Positions 38,859 through 48,773 are shown, numbered from the stretch's first letter. The stretch: DNA of 64,000 nt from Lysinibacillus boronitolerans JCM 21713 = 10a = NBRC 103108 (GCF_000772935.1 NZ_JPVR01000080.1:310001-374000), one strand, 5' to 3'. Notes: a model not told the origin generated them from the letters alone. Program-made: numbers and translations.

Positions 38859-40184
38859 CTATTTCGCACCACCGTTCGATAATGTTATTAACTCATTGAC
38901 ACTTTCTTCTAGGGTCACTTTATCTAAGTAACCCTGTTTAAGATAAGCAGTAATGAGCGGTTCATAATAAATTGCTTCATCAATTTCTTTAGAGGTTCCT
39001 CTTTTATAAGCACCAATATTAATCAAATCCTCTGATTTGTCATATGTATAATAGAGCTCTCTTAATCGTTCAGCAGCTTTTTTATGAGTTGGCTCTGCAA
39101 CGTGATTCATCAGACGACTCACACTTTTCAAGACGTTTATTGCTGGATATTGCCCTTTGTTGGCAAGATTTCGATCCAATACAATATGACCATCTAATAT
39201 CCCTCGGACAGTATCCGCAATCGGTTCATTCATATCGTCCCCATCTACTAAAACCGTATAGAATGCTGTTATAGAGCCCTTTTCATTAGTGCCTGTACGT
39301 TCTAGTAATTTAGGTAAAATCGCAAAAACAGAAGGTGTATAGCCTTTTTGTGCTGGTGGTTCTCCTGTGGCAAGTCCAATTTCACGTTGTGCCATAGCCA
39401 CACGTGTAACGGAGTCCATCATCAACATGACATTTAAGCCTCGATTTCTAAAATATTCAGCGATTGCTGTAGCTGTAAATGCCCCTTTAATCCGCATTAA
39501 TGCTGGTTGATCGGAAGTGGCTGCAACAACAATAGACCGACTTAAGCCTTCAGCACCTAAATCACGTTCGATGAATTCTCGAACCTCACGACCACGCTCT
39601 CCTATTAACGCAATGACATTCAAATCAGCTTGTGTATTTCTTGCGATCATACCAAGTAATGTACTTTTACCTACACCTGAACCGGCGAAAATACCAACAC
39701 GTTGTCCATTTCCAACCGTTAGCATACCGTCAATAGCCTTGACTCCCACTTCAAGCCTTTCATTAATCGGTGGACGAGTTAGTGGGTTTGGTGGATCTTG
39801 CTCTGTAGGGACTGTCATGAGACCTTTAGGTAATAGTGTGCCATCAATTGGATTCCCCATAGAATCCAATACTTTGCCGATCAACTCAGGACCCACTTTT
39901 ACTTCCAGTGGAGCACCCGTCCCTTCGACAAGGCAGCCAATAGATATTTCACGTAAGGAGGTAAAAGGCATCAAGACGACTATTTCATCTTTAAAACCAA
40001 CGACCTCTGCTAAAATAATTTGGTGACCATGATTTACAGTTTCCACATGAATTTTACAGACATCACCTATAGAACTATCTGGACCTTGCGACTCAATCAT
40101 TAAGCCAACAACTCTAGTAACCCTACCGAACTTTTTAAAAGTTGGGATATGCGGAATTTGTTCAATTAATTGAGCCGCTTTCAT
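38859..40184 (-). CDS. fliI: Flagellum-specific ATPase FliI
   Basis: FliI is the F1-beta-like ATPase energising flagellar export. Walker A is FAGSGVGKSTLLGMIARN near residue 160, the catalytic region GERGREVREFIE follows, Walker B is VMLMMDSVTRVAMAQREIGLA, and the Q-loop EPPAQKGYTPSVFAILPKLLER is intact. The start at 40184 (441 residues, MKAAQL) matches B. subtilis; an upstream ATG at 40193 overlaps fliH but has no spacing to AAGGA. Confidence 0.97.
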   Translation of the reverse strand: MKAAQLIEQIPHIPTFKKFGRVTRVVGLMIESQGPDSSIGDVCKIHVETVNHGHQIILAEVVGFKDEIVVLMPFTSLREISIGCLVEGTGAPLEVKVGPELIGKVLDSMGNPIDGTLLPKGLMTVPTEQDPPNPLTRPPINERLEVGVKAIDGMLTVGNGQRVGIFAGSGVGKSTLLGMIARNTQADLNVIALIGERGREVREFIERDLGAEGLSRSIVVAATSDQPALMRIKGAFTATAIAEYFRNRGLNVMLMMDSVTRVAMAQREIGLATGEPPAQKGYTPSVFAILPKLLERTGTNEKGSITAFYTVLVDGDDMNEPIADTVRGILDGHIVLDRNLANKGQYPAINVLKSVSRLMNHVAEPTHKKAAERLRELYYTYDKSEDLINIGAYKRGTSKEIDEAIYYEPLITAYLKQGYLDKVTLEESVNELITLSNGGAK

Positions 40185-40189
40185 CAAGA

Positions 40190-40978
40190 TCATTCCTTAC
40201 TCTCTAATATTTCATGTAACTTTAATCTGAGTGCATTTAATTGCTCATCGATGCTAACCATAATTCGCCCATGATTTGTTTCAATATAGCAATCTGTCTC
40301 ATTGTCCAAATCTTCATTAACAAAAATCATAAATGGTACGTCTATTGGGAACATTTCTGCTAATTCATCTCGATTTGCCGTAATTAAAGCATAATAAGCT
40401 GGCGAAACATAAATTTTAATTTCTTTCATTTCTCTCGCTTCTTTCAGCCCTCTGCGCACAATCGATACAAATAATTCGTTATCCTGTTCTAAAGAAGTGC
40501 CAATAATTCGTTCTGCAGCCGTTAAACCTAGCTCTAAAATTACCGCTTCTTGATCCTCAATATATTTTTGAGCATTTTCTTTCGCTAGCATCATTGTTTC
40601 ATTCGCTGTTTGAAGTGACTGAGCCATTGCTTCAGTGGCTTTATTTAATCCATCTTCATAGCCTTGTCCAAATCCCTCATCATAAGCTTCTTGAACACGA
40701 TTGGGCCTCTCTTCCTCCCAACTTAGCTTTAAATGTTCAATCTCTTGAAAGTGCAGATGTTTTTCCTGTTCAAACATCTCTCGTTCCGCTTGCAAAGCAG
40801 TTCTTGCTTCAGCAAGTAAACGATCTCGCTCTGCCATGATTTCATCTAACGTTAGTTGATGCTGAGGAAGGGCTTCGTCTTGGTATTCTTCCATCGGTTC
40901 AAACATATCACGGATCTGTATTTCTTTTACATTATCGCTATCAGACTGTGTGTAAATAGAACGGATGATTCTAGACAA
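40190..40978 (-). CDS. fliH: Flagellar assembly protein FliH, negative regulator of FliI
   Basis: FliH binds FliI and links it to the C-ring. The N-terminal half is a charged coiled coil (LDEIMAERDRLLAEARTALQAEREMFEQEK) and GxxxG-like EAYDEGFGQGYEDGLNKA follows. The C-terminal domain (VILELGLTAAERIIGTSLEQDNELFVSIVRRGL) binds FliI. The start is uncertain: TTG at 40978 (262 residues) lies 9 bases after GGAGGAG, whereas ATG at 40987 touches that element and GTG at 40999 lies upstream of it. All overlap the end of fliG. Confidence 0.93.
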   Translation of the reverse strand: MSRIIRSIYTQSDSDNVKEIQIRDMFEPMEEYQDEALPQHQLTLDEIMAERDRLLAEARTALQAEREMFEQEKHLHFQEIEHLKLSWEEERPNRVQEAYDEGFGQGYEDGLNKATEAMAQSLQTANETMMLAKENAQKYIEDQEAVILELGLTAAERIIGTSLEQDNELFVSIVRRGLKEAREMKEIKIYVSPAYYALITANRDELAEMFPIDVPFMIFVNEDLDNETDCYIETNHGRIMVSIDEQLNALRLKLHEILESKE

Positions 40979-41984
40979 TGACGTCATCTCCTCCACCACG
41001 AGCTATAATAATCTCTCCAGCATCCTCTAGACGACGAATAACAGCAACAATTCGAGATTGTGCCTCCTCTACGTCACGTAAGCGTACAGGTCCCATGATT
41101 TCCATTTCTTCTTTAAATGTTTCAGCCATACGTTGTGACATGTTGCGGAATATAATATCTTTTACCTCTTCACTTGATACCTTCATTGAAAGCAGTAAGT
41201 CTTCGTTTTCACAATCACGAATAACACGCTGAATAGAACGATTGTCGAGTGTAACAATATCCTCGAACACAAACATACGTTTTTTGATTTCTTCTGCAAG
41301 TTCTGGGTCTTGTATTTCCAGTGCATCGAGTATTGTTTTTTCTGTTTGTCGATCTACTCCATTTAAAACTTCAACGACTGCATCAATACCGCCCGTTTCT
41401 GTATAATCCTGCGTAACAGTTGATGATAATTTACGCTCTAACACAGATTCAATTTCGCTGATCACTTCTGGAGAAGTCGATTCCATGACCGCTATACGTT
41501 TAGCAATGTCAGCTTGTACTTCCTGTGGTAAAGAAGATAAAATAACCCCTGCTTGCCCTGCCTCTAAATAAGAGAGTATCAGGGCAATTGTTTGAGGATG
41601 CTCATTTTGGATAAAGTTAAATATTTGCGCTGGATCAGCTCTTCTAGCAAAATCAAACGGACGCACTTGTAAAGAAGATGTTAGTCTATTAATGATCGTT
41701 TGTGCTTGTTCTACACCAAGTGCTTTTTCTAATACTGTTTTTGCATAGCCAATACCACCTTGTGTGATATAGTCCTGCGCGAGTGCAATATTGTGAAATT
41801 CTTCAATGATCTCTTCTTTTACATTTGATTCTACTTTTTTAACACTTGAAATTTCTAATGTTAAACGTTCAATTTCTTCCTCTGTTAAGTGTTTATAGAC
41901 AGAAGCTGAAACCTCAGGCCCTAATGAAATTAACAAGAGAGCGGCCTTTTGTTTTCCGGTTAATTCTTTATCTTTCTTGGACAC
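40971..41984 (-). CDS. fliG: Flagellar motor switch protein FliG
   Basis: FliG couples stator torque to the rotor and joins FliM to FliF. Three Armadillo-like domains fill 337 residues. The middle domain has the EHPQTIALILSYLEAGQAGVILSSLP motif, and the C-terminal torque helix contains the alternating charged residues in LDNRSIQRVIRDCENEDLLLSMKVSSEEVKD. Length matches B. subtilis (338). Confidence 0.97.
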   Translation of the reverse strand: MSKKDKELTGKQKAALLLISLGPEVSASVYKHLTEEEIERLTLEISSVKKVESNVKEEIIEEFHNIALAQDYITQGGIGYAKTVLEKALGVEQAQTIINRLTSSLQVRPFDFARRADPAQIFNFIQNEHPQTIALILSYLEAGQAGVILSSLPQEVQADIAKRIAVMESTSPEVISEIESVLERKLSSTVTQDYTETGGIDAVVEVLNGVDRQTEKTILDALEIQDPELAEEIKKRMFVFEDIVTLDNRSIQRVIRDCENEDLLLSMKVSSEEVKDIIFRNMSQRMAETFKEEMEIMGPVRLRDVEEAQSRIVAVIRRLEDAGEIIIARGGGDDVIV

Positions 41985-41999
41985 AGCCGAACCTCCTAG

Positions 42000-43592
42000 T
42001 TAGTCTTCAGCAATCCAACTACGCAGTAACTTTGCAAAATCGTCTGGCTTTTCTTTGGCCATTTTTTCTAGCTGCTTACGACGCATTGTAGCTTCCGTTT
42101 CAATTTCTTCATTAATATCATCAACCATTAATTCTTCTTGTTCCTCTAGGATACTTAGTTCTTCTTCTTCTTTCGCACGCTTACGTGAACGGATAATGAA
42201 GAATGCTAGTAATAAGATAACAGCTAACAAGATACCCCCGATAACCCAAACCCACCATGGAATGATTGGTTTTTCATCAGCTACCTCTGTTGCTTTACCG
42301 TATAATGGTTGTACAGATACCGCCACTTTTTCATCGATTTGCTCTTGAGTAAGTTCTGCTGCTACGTCTTTGGAAATTGTTGTACGTACAATTGTACTTA
42401 AAATTTTCTCAATATCTTCACGAACACCGTCTGGTAATGACGCTGCGTCAGTTGCTGTCGGTGGTTCAACAATTACTTGAATCCCAATATCCTGAATTTT
42501 ATAAGGAGCTTCTTGAATATCCTTACGTATACGGTTCACATCATTATTAATCGTTTCTTCCGTACGCTCATAATCACCATTTCCTGCTGTACCTTCATTA
42601 TATGTTGTGAAGTTATCGGTAGTTGTTTCAGCCTCAGGTGTTCCTGCAGCAGCTGCTCCTGTACCAGAATATTGCTCTGTAATACGCTGAGCACTAATAG
42701 CAATACCTTCCATATTTTCTTCATCAACAGGTGTCACAAGATTTTCTTCACGGTTTTCTTTCTTGAAATCAATATCCGTTGTGACAGAAACCATTACTTT
42801 ATCTTGTCCCATCAATGTTCCAAGCATATTTTGCACTTGGCGTTGTAAATCTCTTTCTACCAATTTCTTCATTTGCAATTGGCCTTCAGCTGTTGTTGTG
42901 GAAGTACCATCAGCTGTTGCTGCATTCAGATCAAAGTACTCTGAGAATTGGTTAGAGATCACGATATTTTCAGTCTTTAAATTTGGAATACTTTTTGACA
43001 CTAAATTGTACATAGTAGTAATTTGCTGTTCCGTAAATTTATAGCCAGGGTCTGTATTTAAAACGATAGATGCTGTTGCCTCTCCTTGAACATCTGTGAC
43101 GAATACCCCTTCCTCAGGAACAGTAATCATCACTTTTGCATCTTTTACACCTTCCAAGTTTTTGAAAAGTTTAGCAATTTCAGTTTCAGTTGCTGCTTTT
43201 TTTAATAGGTTAAATTCATTATCAGTCATACCAAATCCTGAACTATTAGCAAATGAGTAATCAATTGATCCTGTTTGTGGATATCCCTCTGAAGCTAACT
43301 GCACTAATAAGGAGTCAACTTGTTCTTCTGGCACTAAAATAGATGTTCCACCTGGAGCAATTTGATAGGTCACACCTTGGGAATCTAGCGCTTCCTTTAC
43401 TTGTCCAATTTCACGTGTTGATAAATCTTTATAAAGTGGAACATATGTAGTTTTGGAAGCAAAAAATGTCACAATTGCTGCTAGTGCGATTACAACTACC
43501 ACGGAGCCAATCATAACTATTTTTTGCTTTTTACTTCGACTTGTCCAAAATTGACTGGTGTCGTTTTTTATTTTTGTCAATCGTTCATTCAT
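42000..43592 (-). CDS. fliF: Flagellar MS-ring protein FliF
   Basis: FliF forms the MS-ring, the base on which the rod and C-ring assemble. Membrane helices lie near residues 25-45 (IVMIGSVVVVIALAAIVTFF) and 445-470 (VWVIGGILLAVILLLAFFI); the intervening ring-building domains include KDLSTREIGQVKEALDSQGVTYQI. The FliG-binding C terminus DDFAKLLRSWIAED is typical. The ATG at 43592 (530 residues) follows GGAGG; a longer frame adds 21 residues without conservation. It is 120 bases downstream of fliE. Confidence 0.96.
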   Translation of the reverse strand: MNERLTKIKNDTSQFWTSRSKKQKIVMIGSVVVVIALAAIVTFFASKTTYVPLYKDLSTREIGQVKEALDSQGVTYQIAPGGTSILVPEEQVDSLLVQLASEGYPQTGSIDYSFANSSGFGMTDNEFNLLKKAATETEIAKLFKNLEGVKDAKVMITVPEEGVFVTDVQGEATASIVLNTDPGYKFTEQQITTMYNLVSKSIPNLKTENIVISNQFSEYFDLNAATADGTSTTTAEGQLQMKKLVERDLQRQVQNMLGTLMGQDKVMVSVTTDIDFKKENREENLVTPVDEENMEGIAISAQRITEQYSGTGAAAAGTPEAETTTDNFTTYNEGTAGNGDYERTEETINNDVNRIRKDIQEAPYKIQDIGIQVIVEPPTATDAASLPDGVREDIEKILSTIVRTTISKDVAAELTQEQIDEKVAVSVQPLYGKATEVADEKPIIPWWVWVIGGILLAVILLLAFFIIRSRKRAKEEEELSILEEQEELMVDDINEEIETEATMRRKQLEKMAKEKPDDFAKLLRSWIAED

Positions 43593-43712
43593 TATGAATC
43601 CTCCGGTTATAGTGAATAACCTAGCCATCAATAATTTGCGAACATAATGAGCCACTTTAAATTGTGGTTGTTAATCTATATTGAAAAGAGGTTTCTTATC
43701 TTTACAATAAAA

Positions 43713-44018
43713 TTAAACACTCATGCGCATTATTTCTTGGTAAGCTTCAATCACCTTATTGCGAACTTCAATTGTTGCGTTTAGGGTAATGCTTGCCTTT
43801 TGCGAAGCAATCATCACTTCATGCAACTCCACATCTTCACCTTTAATTAGCTTCTGAGTAAACTTATCAGAAGTTATTTGTTGATCATTTACTTTTGCAA
43901 TTGCTTCTTTTAGCGAGTTCGCGAAGCTTTGTTGCGCTTCATAAGGTGTTGCATTAAGTTTATTCGTGTTATTTACAACCTGAGTGGGTGTCATTAGCGA
44001 AATGGACGAAATGGCCAT
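43713..44018 (-). CDS. fliE: Flagellar hook-basal body protein FliE
   Basis: FliE is the first exported part and the adaptor between MS-ring and rod. The 101-residue protein ends with the family block GEDVELHEVMIASQKASITLNATIEVRNKVIEAYQEIMRM. It lies between flgC and fliF. A 120-base gap with small hairpins (for example GGTTAT-agtga-ATAACC near 43606) follows before fliF. Confidence 0.96.
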   Translation of the reverse strand: MAISSISLMTPTQVVNNTNKLNATPYEAQQSFANSLKEAIAKVNDQQITSDKFTQKLIKGEDVELHEVMIASQKASITLNATIEVRNKVIEAYQEIMRMSV

Positions 44019-44044
44019 GTATGTATCTTCCTTTCTACTTAAAT

Positions 44045-44506
44045 TTATTTACCAATCTCTAGAGCCTTCGTAAGCATGGATTTATTTGCATTAAATACAG
44101 TTATATTAGCCTCATAAGAACGAGTAGCCGACATTAAATCAACCATTTCTTTCAACGGATCGACATTGGGCATATTTACATAACCATCTGCATTTGCATC
44201 TGGATGAGTTGGGTCATATACAAGTTTGAAAGGTGTTTCTTGATCATCTGAAATTCGAGTAACTTTTACACCATTACCAACACCACTTTTTGCATTTTTA
44301 CCTAGTGCTATATTCAAAAAATTTGAGAATTGTCCTTCTTGTGCTGCTAGCGTCACTGACTTACGTCGATATGGTTCCCATTCCCCATTCACTTGACGAG
44401 CGCGAGTTGTATCCATGTTAGCCATATTAGAAGAAATAACATCCATACGTAAACGTTGCGCTGTTAAAGCGGAGGCAGTGGTATTCATCCCATGAAATAT
44501 AGACAT
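44045..44506 (-). CDS. flgC: Flagellar basal-body rod protein FlgC
   Basis: FlgC is a proximal rod subunit. The 153-residue protein starts with the rod signature FHGMNTTASALTAQRLRMDVISSNMANMDTTRA and ends with MVDLMSATRSYEANITVFNANKSMLTKALEIGK, both diagnostic. It lies 3 bases after flgB. Confidence 0.97.
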   Translation of the reverse strand: MSIFHGMNTTASALTAQRLRMDVISSNMANMDTTRARQVNGEWEPYRRKSVTLAAQEGQFSNFLNIALGKNAKSGVGNGVKVTRISDDQETPFKLVYDPTHPDANADGYVNMPNVDPLKEMVDLMSATRSYEANITVFNANKSMLTKALEIGK

Positions 44507-44509
44507 CTA

Positions 44510-44902
44510 TTACTTACCTCCTTTAATAACGGTATTCAATGTGTTTAATTTCCCATTAACACGATCGATTAGCGCATTATAATAAATTTGATTCTCTGCT
44601 AATTTTGCTTGCTCGGCATCCATATCTACAGCATTCCCATTGTTTCTATATCGCAAGTTCTCCACAATATTAACACCTGGTGTAGATTGTCGAAACGTGA
44701 AATCATAATGTCTATTATCAGTACGATATGCAGAAATAGCTATGCTCTTCTGCTCTTGCAGCATATCCTTAAAACTTACATTTTTCGCCTTATAATTAGG
44801 TGTATCGACATTGGCGATATTATTTGCGATTGTTTTATGATTTAAAGTGGCATAGGAAAGTCCTTTTTCCAGGCTACTAATAGTTCCTCCAAATATATTC
44901 AA
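44510..44902 (-). CDS. flgB: Flagellar basal-body rod protein FlgB
   Basis: FlgB is the first proximal rod subunit and the first gene of the fla/che operon. The N terminus has SSLEKGLSYATLNHKTIANNIANVDTPNYKAKNVSFKD, the rod protein motif. Length is 130 residues. The start is TTG at 44902, as in MNIFGGT..., 8 bases after GAGGTGA; no ATG is available in frame close by. A predicted promoter lies about 60 bases upstream. Confidence 0.96.
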   Translation of the reverse strand: MNIFGGTISSLEKGLSYATLNHKTIANNIANVDTPNYKAKNVSFKDMLQEQKSIAISAYRTDNRHYDFTFRQSTPGVNIVENLRYRNNGNAVDMDAEQAKLAENQIYYNALIDRVNGKLNTLNTVIKGGK

Positions 44903-44959
44903 AACTGTTCACCTCATTTTATTTCAATCTATGTACTTGTTAATTTATCCAATAATACA

Positions 44960-44988
44960 ATTGTAATTAAGATGATACCTAGTGTCTA
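44960..44988 (-). promoter_or_regulatory. Predicted sigma-A promoter of the fla/che operon
   Basis: On the minus strand TAGACA (44983-44988), 17 bases, TACAAT (44960-44965), each one mismatch from consensus. Transcription would start about 50 bases before the flgB start. I did not find a convincing sigma-D promoter (TAAA-N15-GCCGATAT) in this region by eye. Confidence 0.5.
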
Positions 44989-45883
44989 TTGTCTTTTGTC
45001 ACTTTTTAATAGTCTATACGCCCTATTTTTTCTCCCTCTCAACCATGACAAAACTTCCCCATCCTTTGTGCCTCTAAGCTTCAGTAAAGATTATTAATCA
45101 TCTAGTTATTTTACACCATTTCGACAGTGTTTACGATTTTATTGTGAAATATGCCTTTTTATGAGGTTAATCGCCTTTTTTAATCTTAATTAAGAAAGGT
45201 CCCTTTTTACTAGTTCGATCAATAGTAGAGTATTTTATATAGAGATACTATACGTTTATTCACCATTCTTCCAAAGTAACATATATGGAATTTTTATATG
45301 CTAATGGTAGTGACAAATTATCGAACATTCTTAGGCTAAAAGCAACGAAATCCATGTTTTTGTATTAAATCTCTAAAAAAGAAGAGCTATAAAATTTCGA
45401 AAATACGCAAAAAAGCGTCTATATTTACCATAGACACTTTCATAATTTTGAAAAACAATACAATTAATAAACTTTTTAAGAAAGGTGAAACGCGTTAGCG
45501 TTTGCTTCTCTCACTCTGTTCTAAACTTCTTATACTCGTGTTGCTAACCTTTCATCTTATAAAACTACCACTCTGTTTAAGGTCTCATCTTTCTCACTAT
45601 CTCACGCAGAAATCTATAGGCTTTCCACTCTAATCCTTAAAGGTGTACTCTCTTTTTAGCGAACGTTGCTTTATCACGCTTTGTTGTGACTATTCACCTT
45701 TTCACATTGAAAATAGACATAATACGTTTTATATTTTCTACTGCTATTATGAAAAGGCATTTTTGTATCCTGATAGCTAGCTGCATTCCTAGTGAATTAA
45801 TCACTCCCCTGTATGCTGGCGGAACGAAAATCAGCCCTTCTCCTTTCCAAAAGGTCATGTACATCATTCTCTTTTTCAACAAC
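44989..45883. other. Long codY-flgB intergenic region without a confident gene
   Basis: The full gap from 44903 to 45939 is 1037 bases. Short open frames exist at 45694-45885 (minus) and 45686-45922 (plus), but the second runs through the codY terminator and neither has a placed ribosome binding site with a good start codon. The hairpin AAACGC-GTTA-GCGTTT is at 45488-45503. A plus-strand promoter-like TTGAAA, 17 bases, TATATT lies at 45707-45735. I see no rRNA, tRNA or riboswitch. Confidence 0.5.
45405..45441 (-). terminator. Second copy of the codY-type terminator hairpin
   Basis: On the minus strand AAAGTGTCTATGG and ATAGACGCTTT form a stem with G-U tolerance, followed by TTTTTTGCG. The sequence is nearly the same as the codY terminator at 45884-45916, with changes at a few bases. 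No gene is recognised that it would terminate. Confidence 0.6.
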
Positions 45884-45916
45884 AATAAAAGCGTCTATGT
45901 TTGCCATAGACGCTTT
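45884..45916 (-). terminator. Terminator after codY
   Basis: A perfect 12-bp stem, AAAGCGTCTATG (45888-45899) with CATAGACGCTTT (45905-45916), has a 5-base loop. On the minus strand it is followed by TATTGTTG after the T-run. It lies 24 bases after the codY stop. Confidence 0.85.
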
Positions 45917-45939
45917 CGTTAGCTTCTTATAAGAAGCAT

Positions 45940-46719
45940 TTATTTCATTTTAATTTCTGCTAAAGCATTTAAGAATTTATCGTTTAGTACTTTAATATAA
46001 GTACCTTTCATACCTAAAGAGCGAGATTCAATGACACCTGCTGATTCAAGTTTACGTAATGCGTTTACGATCACTGAACGTGTAATACCCACTCGGTCAG
46101 CAATCTTAGAAGCAACTAGTAAACCTTCATTACCATCAAGTTCTTCGAAAATGTGTTCAATTGCTTCTAACTCACTGTATGAAAGTGAATTAATAGCCAT
46201 TTGCACGACAGCTTTGCTACGAGCTTCTTCTTCAATTTCTTCAGACTTTTCACGTAAAATTTCCATACCAACTACTGTTGCACCATACTCAGCTAAAATT
46301 AGATCATCATCTTCAAATTGTGAAGATAAACGAGCAAGGATTAATGTGCCTAAACGTTCCCCACCACCAACGATTGGTACAATTGTAGTTAAAGCGTTTT
46401 GGAATAAATCTTTATTTTCTACTGGGAAAGCAGTATGTTCATTATTAATGTCTAAATTTGAGGATGTTTCAGAGATCGTAAATAAGCTATGTGTGTATTC
46501 TTCTGGGAATTGTCTCTCTTCGAACATTTTTTTCATACGCTCATTTTCAATTTGTTGGTGAATTGAAATACCCAATAATTTACCTTTACGACTTAAAATA
46601 TAGACATTACTATCGATAATATCACCTAATGTATCGGCCATTTCCTTAAAGTTTACCGGCTTACCAGCAGAAGCTTGAAGCATCGAGTTAATTTTACGTG
46701 TTTTTTCTAATAAATTCAT
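45940..46719 (-). CDS. codY: GTP- and branched-chain-amino-acid-sensing repressor CodY
   Basis: CodY is the global regulator of amino-acid and stationary-phase genes in Firmicutes. The N-terminal GAF domain (about 1-155) binds isoleucine, leucine and valine; the C-terminal winged helix carries [43 protein letters not shown]. Length is 259 residues, as in B. subtilis. It lies 87 bases after hslU as the last gene of the xerC-hslV-hslU-codY unit, and a strong terminator follows. In B. subtilis CodY also represses the fla/che promoter, which is the next operon here. Confidence 0.98.
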   Translation of the reverse strand: MNLLEKTRKINSMLQASAGKPVNFKEMADTLGDIIDSNVYILSRKGKLLGISIHQQIENERMKKMFEERQFPEEYTHSLFTISETSSNLDINNEHTAFPVENKDLFQNALTTIVPIVGGGERLGTLILARLSSQFEDDDLILAEYGATVVGMEILREKSEEIEEEARSKAVVQMAINSLSYSELEAIEHIFEELDGNEGLLVASKIADRVGITRSVIVNALRKLESAGVIESRSLGMKGTYIKVLNDKFLNALAEIKMK

Positions 46720-46806
46720 TATATGTTCCTCCTATAAATAATCCGAAGAGTATTTACTAAATATTCTAAAGGTTTTTATTATTGAATGATACTAATCAGC
46801 TTTATC

Positions 46807-48207
46807 TTACAGTATAAACTGTGACAAATCTTTGTTTTTTACTATACCCGCAAGTTTTTGATCCACATACGCCGCATTGATCGGGATACTTGCTGGTGCA
46901 ATTTCAGATGCCTCAAACGATAGTTCTTCCAGTAAACGTTCTAATATCGTGTGTAAACGACGGGCTCCGATATTATCTGTTTCCTGATTCACTTCGGTTG
47001 CTATCTCAGCTATTCGTTCAATAGCATCTGTCGTGAAATGAATTTCTACGCCTTCTGTCTCTAAAAGTGCTTTATATTGCAAAATTAATGATTGATCTGG
47101 TTCTTGTAAAATACGCACAAAATCCTGTTTTGTTAATTTTTCTAGCTCTACCCGAATTGGGAAACGGCCTTGCAACTCGGGAATTAGATCTGATGGTTTT
47201 GACATATGAAATGCCCCAGCAGCAACAAACAACATATAATCCGTTTTCACTGCACCATACTTCGTAGTAACAGTAGAACCTTCTACAATTGGTAAAATGT
47301 CACGTTGAACCCCTTCACGGGAGACATTCGCCGAAGTATTTCCTTCTTTACTAGCAATTTTATCGATTTCGTCAATAAAAATGATACCCGATTGCTCAGC
47401 CCTATTAATGGCTTCCTGTGCTACTTCATCTGCATCTATCAGCTTATTTGCTTCTTCTATTGTTAAAATACGACGTGCGTCTTTTACTTGCACACGGCGC
47501 TTTTTCTGTTTTTTAGGCATTAAACTAGATAGCATATCCTGCATACCACTATTCGCAGACATATCCATCCCAGTTCCTTGTAACGCATCAAAAATGGATG
47601 GATTTTGTTCTGTTACCTCTACAGTAACCCACTCATTTTCTAACTTACCATTGCGTAAATCAATCGCAATTTGAGCACGCTTCGAGCGAACTTCTCCATC
47701 ATCTGCTGATGAATCATCATTTGTTGGTTGTTCTTTCCCACCGAATAGCATTTCAAACGGATTTTGCATCGCCTGTTTTTTACGTAAAGAAGGCACCAAA
47801 AGTTTCACGATTGCTTCATTTGCTAATTCTTCTGCTTGTTCTTTGACAGACTCCATCATTTCTTCTTTAACAAGACGATGAGAAGCTTCTACCAAGTCAC
47901 GTACCATTGATTCAACATCTCTACCCACATAACCTACTTCGGTAAACTTTGTCGCTTCAACTTTTACAAAAGGAGCATTAGTAAGCTTTGCAATCCGTCT
48001 GGCTATTTCTGTTTTACCAACACCAGTTGGCCCAATCATCAAAATATTTTTCGGAATAACTTCAGCCTTCATATCTTCATTTAACAACGAACGACGATAG
48101 CGGTTTCGTAACGCAATAGCTACAGCTCGCTTAGCTTCATTCTGCCCAACAATGTAACGATCTAAATGCTCAGTAATTTGTCTTGGCGTTAAATTTTTTT
48201 GTGTCAT
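46807..48207 (-). CDS. hslU: HslU/ClpY ATPase subunit of the HslVU protease
   Basis: HslU is the AAA+ unfoldase that feeds substrates to HslV. Walker A is [17 protein letters not shown] near residue 60, the pore motif is GYVGRDVE, Walker [12 protein letters not shown] near 265, and sensor/arginine region [17 protein letters not shown] follows. The intermediate domain (about 110-240) is complete. Length is 466 residues. The start shares one base with the hslV stop. Confidence 0.97.
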   Translation of the reverse strand: MTQKNLTPRQITEHLDRYIVGQNEAKRAVAIALRNRYRRSLLNEDMKAEVIPKNILMIGPTGVGKTEIARRIAKLTNAPFVKVEATKFTEVGYVGRDVESMVRDLVEASHRLVKEEMMESVKEQAEELANEAIVKLLVPSLRKKQAMQNPFEMLFGGKEQPTNDDSSADDGEVRSKRAQIAIDLRNGKLENEWVTVEVTEQNPSIFDALQGTGMDMSANSGMQDMLSSLMPKKQKKRRVQVKDARRILTIEEANKLIDADEVAQEAINRAEQSGIIFIDEIDKIASKEGNTSANVSREGVQRDILPIVEGSTVTTKYGAVKTDYMLFVAAGAFHMSKPSDLIPELQGRFPIRVELEKLTKQDFVRILQEPDQSLILQYKALLETEGVEIHFTTDAIERIAEIATEVNQETDNIGARRLHTILERLLEELSFEASEIAPASIPINAAYVDQKLAGIVKNKDLSQFIL

Positions 48208-48752
48208 TAGTTCAGCGCCTCCACGATAATATTATGATTCGTAAATACACAGATTTCAGCAGCTGTTTCTAATGCCGCTTCAGCAATTTCACGAGCAGTC
48301 ATTGTTTCACCTGCATATTTTTTTAATGCTCTACCTGCAGACAATGCATAATTGCCACCAGAACCAATGGCCAAAATGCCATCATCAGGTTCAATCACTT
48401 CTCCTGTACCTGAAACGAGTAATAAAGTCGTTTTATCCATTACTAGTAGCATTGCTTCTAGCTGGCGCAGCATTTTATCACCACGCCATTGCTTTGCGAC
48501 CTCAACGGCTGCACGCTGCAAATTACCGTTATACTCATTTAATTTGCCTTCAAACATTTCAAAAAGTGTAAAGGCATCAGCAACTGAACCTGCAAAACCA
48601 GCGAGGACCTGCCCATTAAACAGACGTCTGACCTTCCTTGCTGTACCCTTCATCACAACTGCATTTCCCAATGTTACTTGACCATCACCAGCCATGGCAC
48701 AGCCTCCGTTATGATGAACCGCAAATATCGTTGTTGCATGAATTTGTCCCAT
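48207..48752 (-). CDS. hslV: HslV/ClpQ peptidase subunit of the HslVU protease
   Basis: HslV is the proteasome-beta-like peptidase dodecamer. The N terminus is [17 protein letters not shown]; the catalytic nucleophile is expected at Thr7 after removal of a short propeptide, or else the protein needs separate study, because the Ser2 used by B. subtilis ClpQ is Gly here. The core [35 protein letters not shown] and [16 protein letters not shown] match the family. Length is 181 residues. It lies between xerC and hslU. Confidence 0.96.
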   Translation of the reverse strand: MGQIHATTIFAVHHNGGCAMAGDGQVTLGNAVVMKGTARKVRRLFNGQVLAGFAGSVADAFTLFEMFEGKLNEYNGNLQRAAVEVAKQWRGDKMLRQLEAMLLVMDKTTLLLVSGTGEVIEPDDGILAIGSGGNYALSAGRALKKYAGETMTAREIAEAALETAAEICVFTNHNIIVEALN

Positions 48753-48773
48753 CTGCCTTCCTCCTTAGCTCTA

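Noticed and set aside
44903..45400. Sigma-D promoter upstream of flgB, as in B. subtilis
   Set aside because: No good TAAA-N15-GCCGATAT match on the minus strand; the nearest GTTCGATAA near 45320 has no TAAA at the right distance.
45385..45405. CodY-box-like AAAATTTCGAAAATA in the codY-flgB gap
   Set aside because: It is one base short of the AATTTTCWGAAAATT layout and lies far upstream of the predicted flgB promoter, so the match is not convincing by eye.
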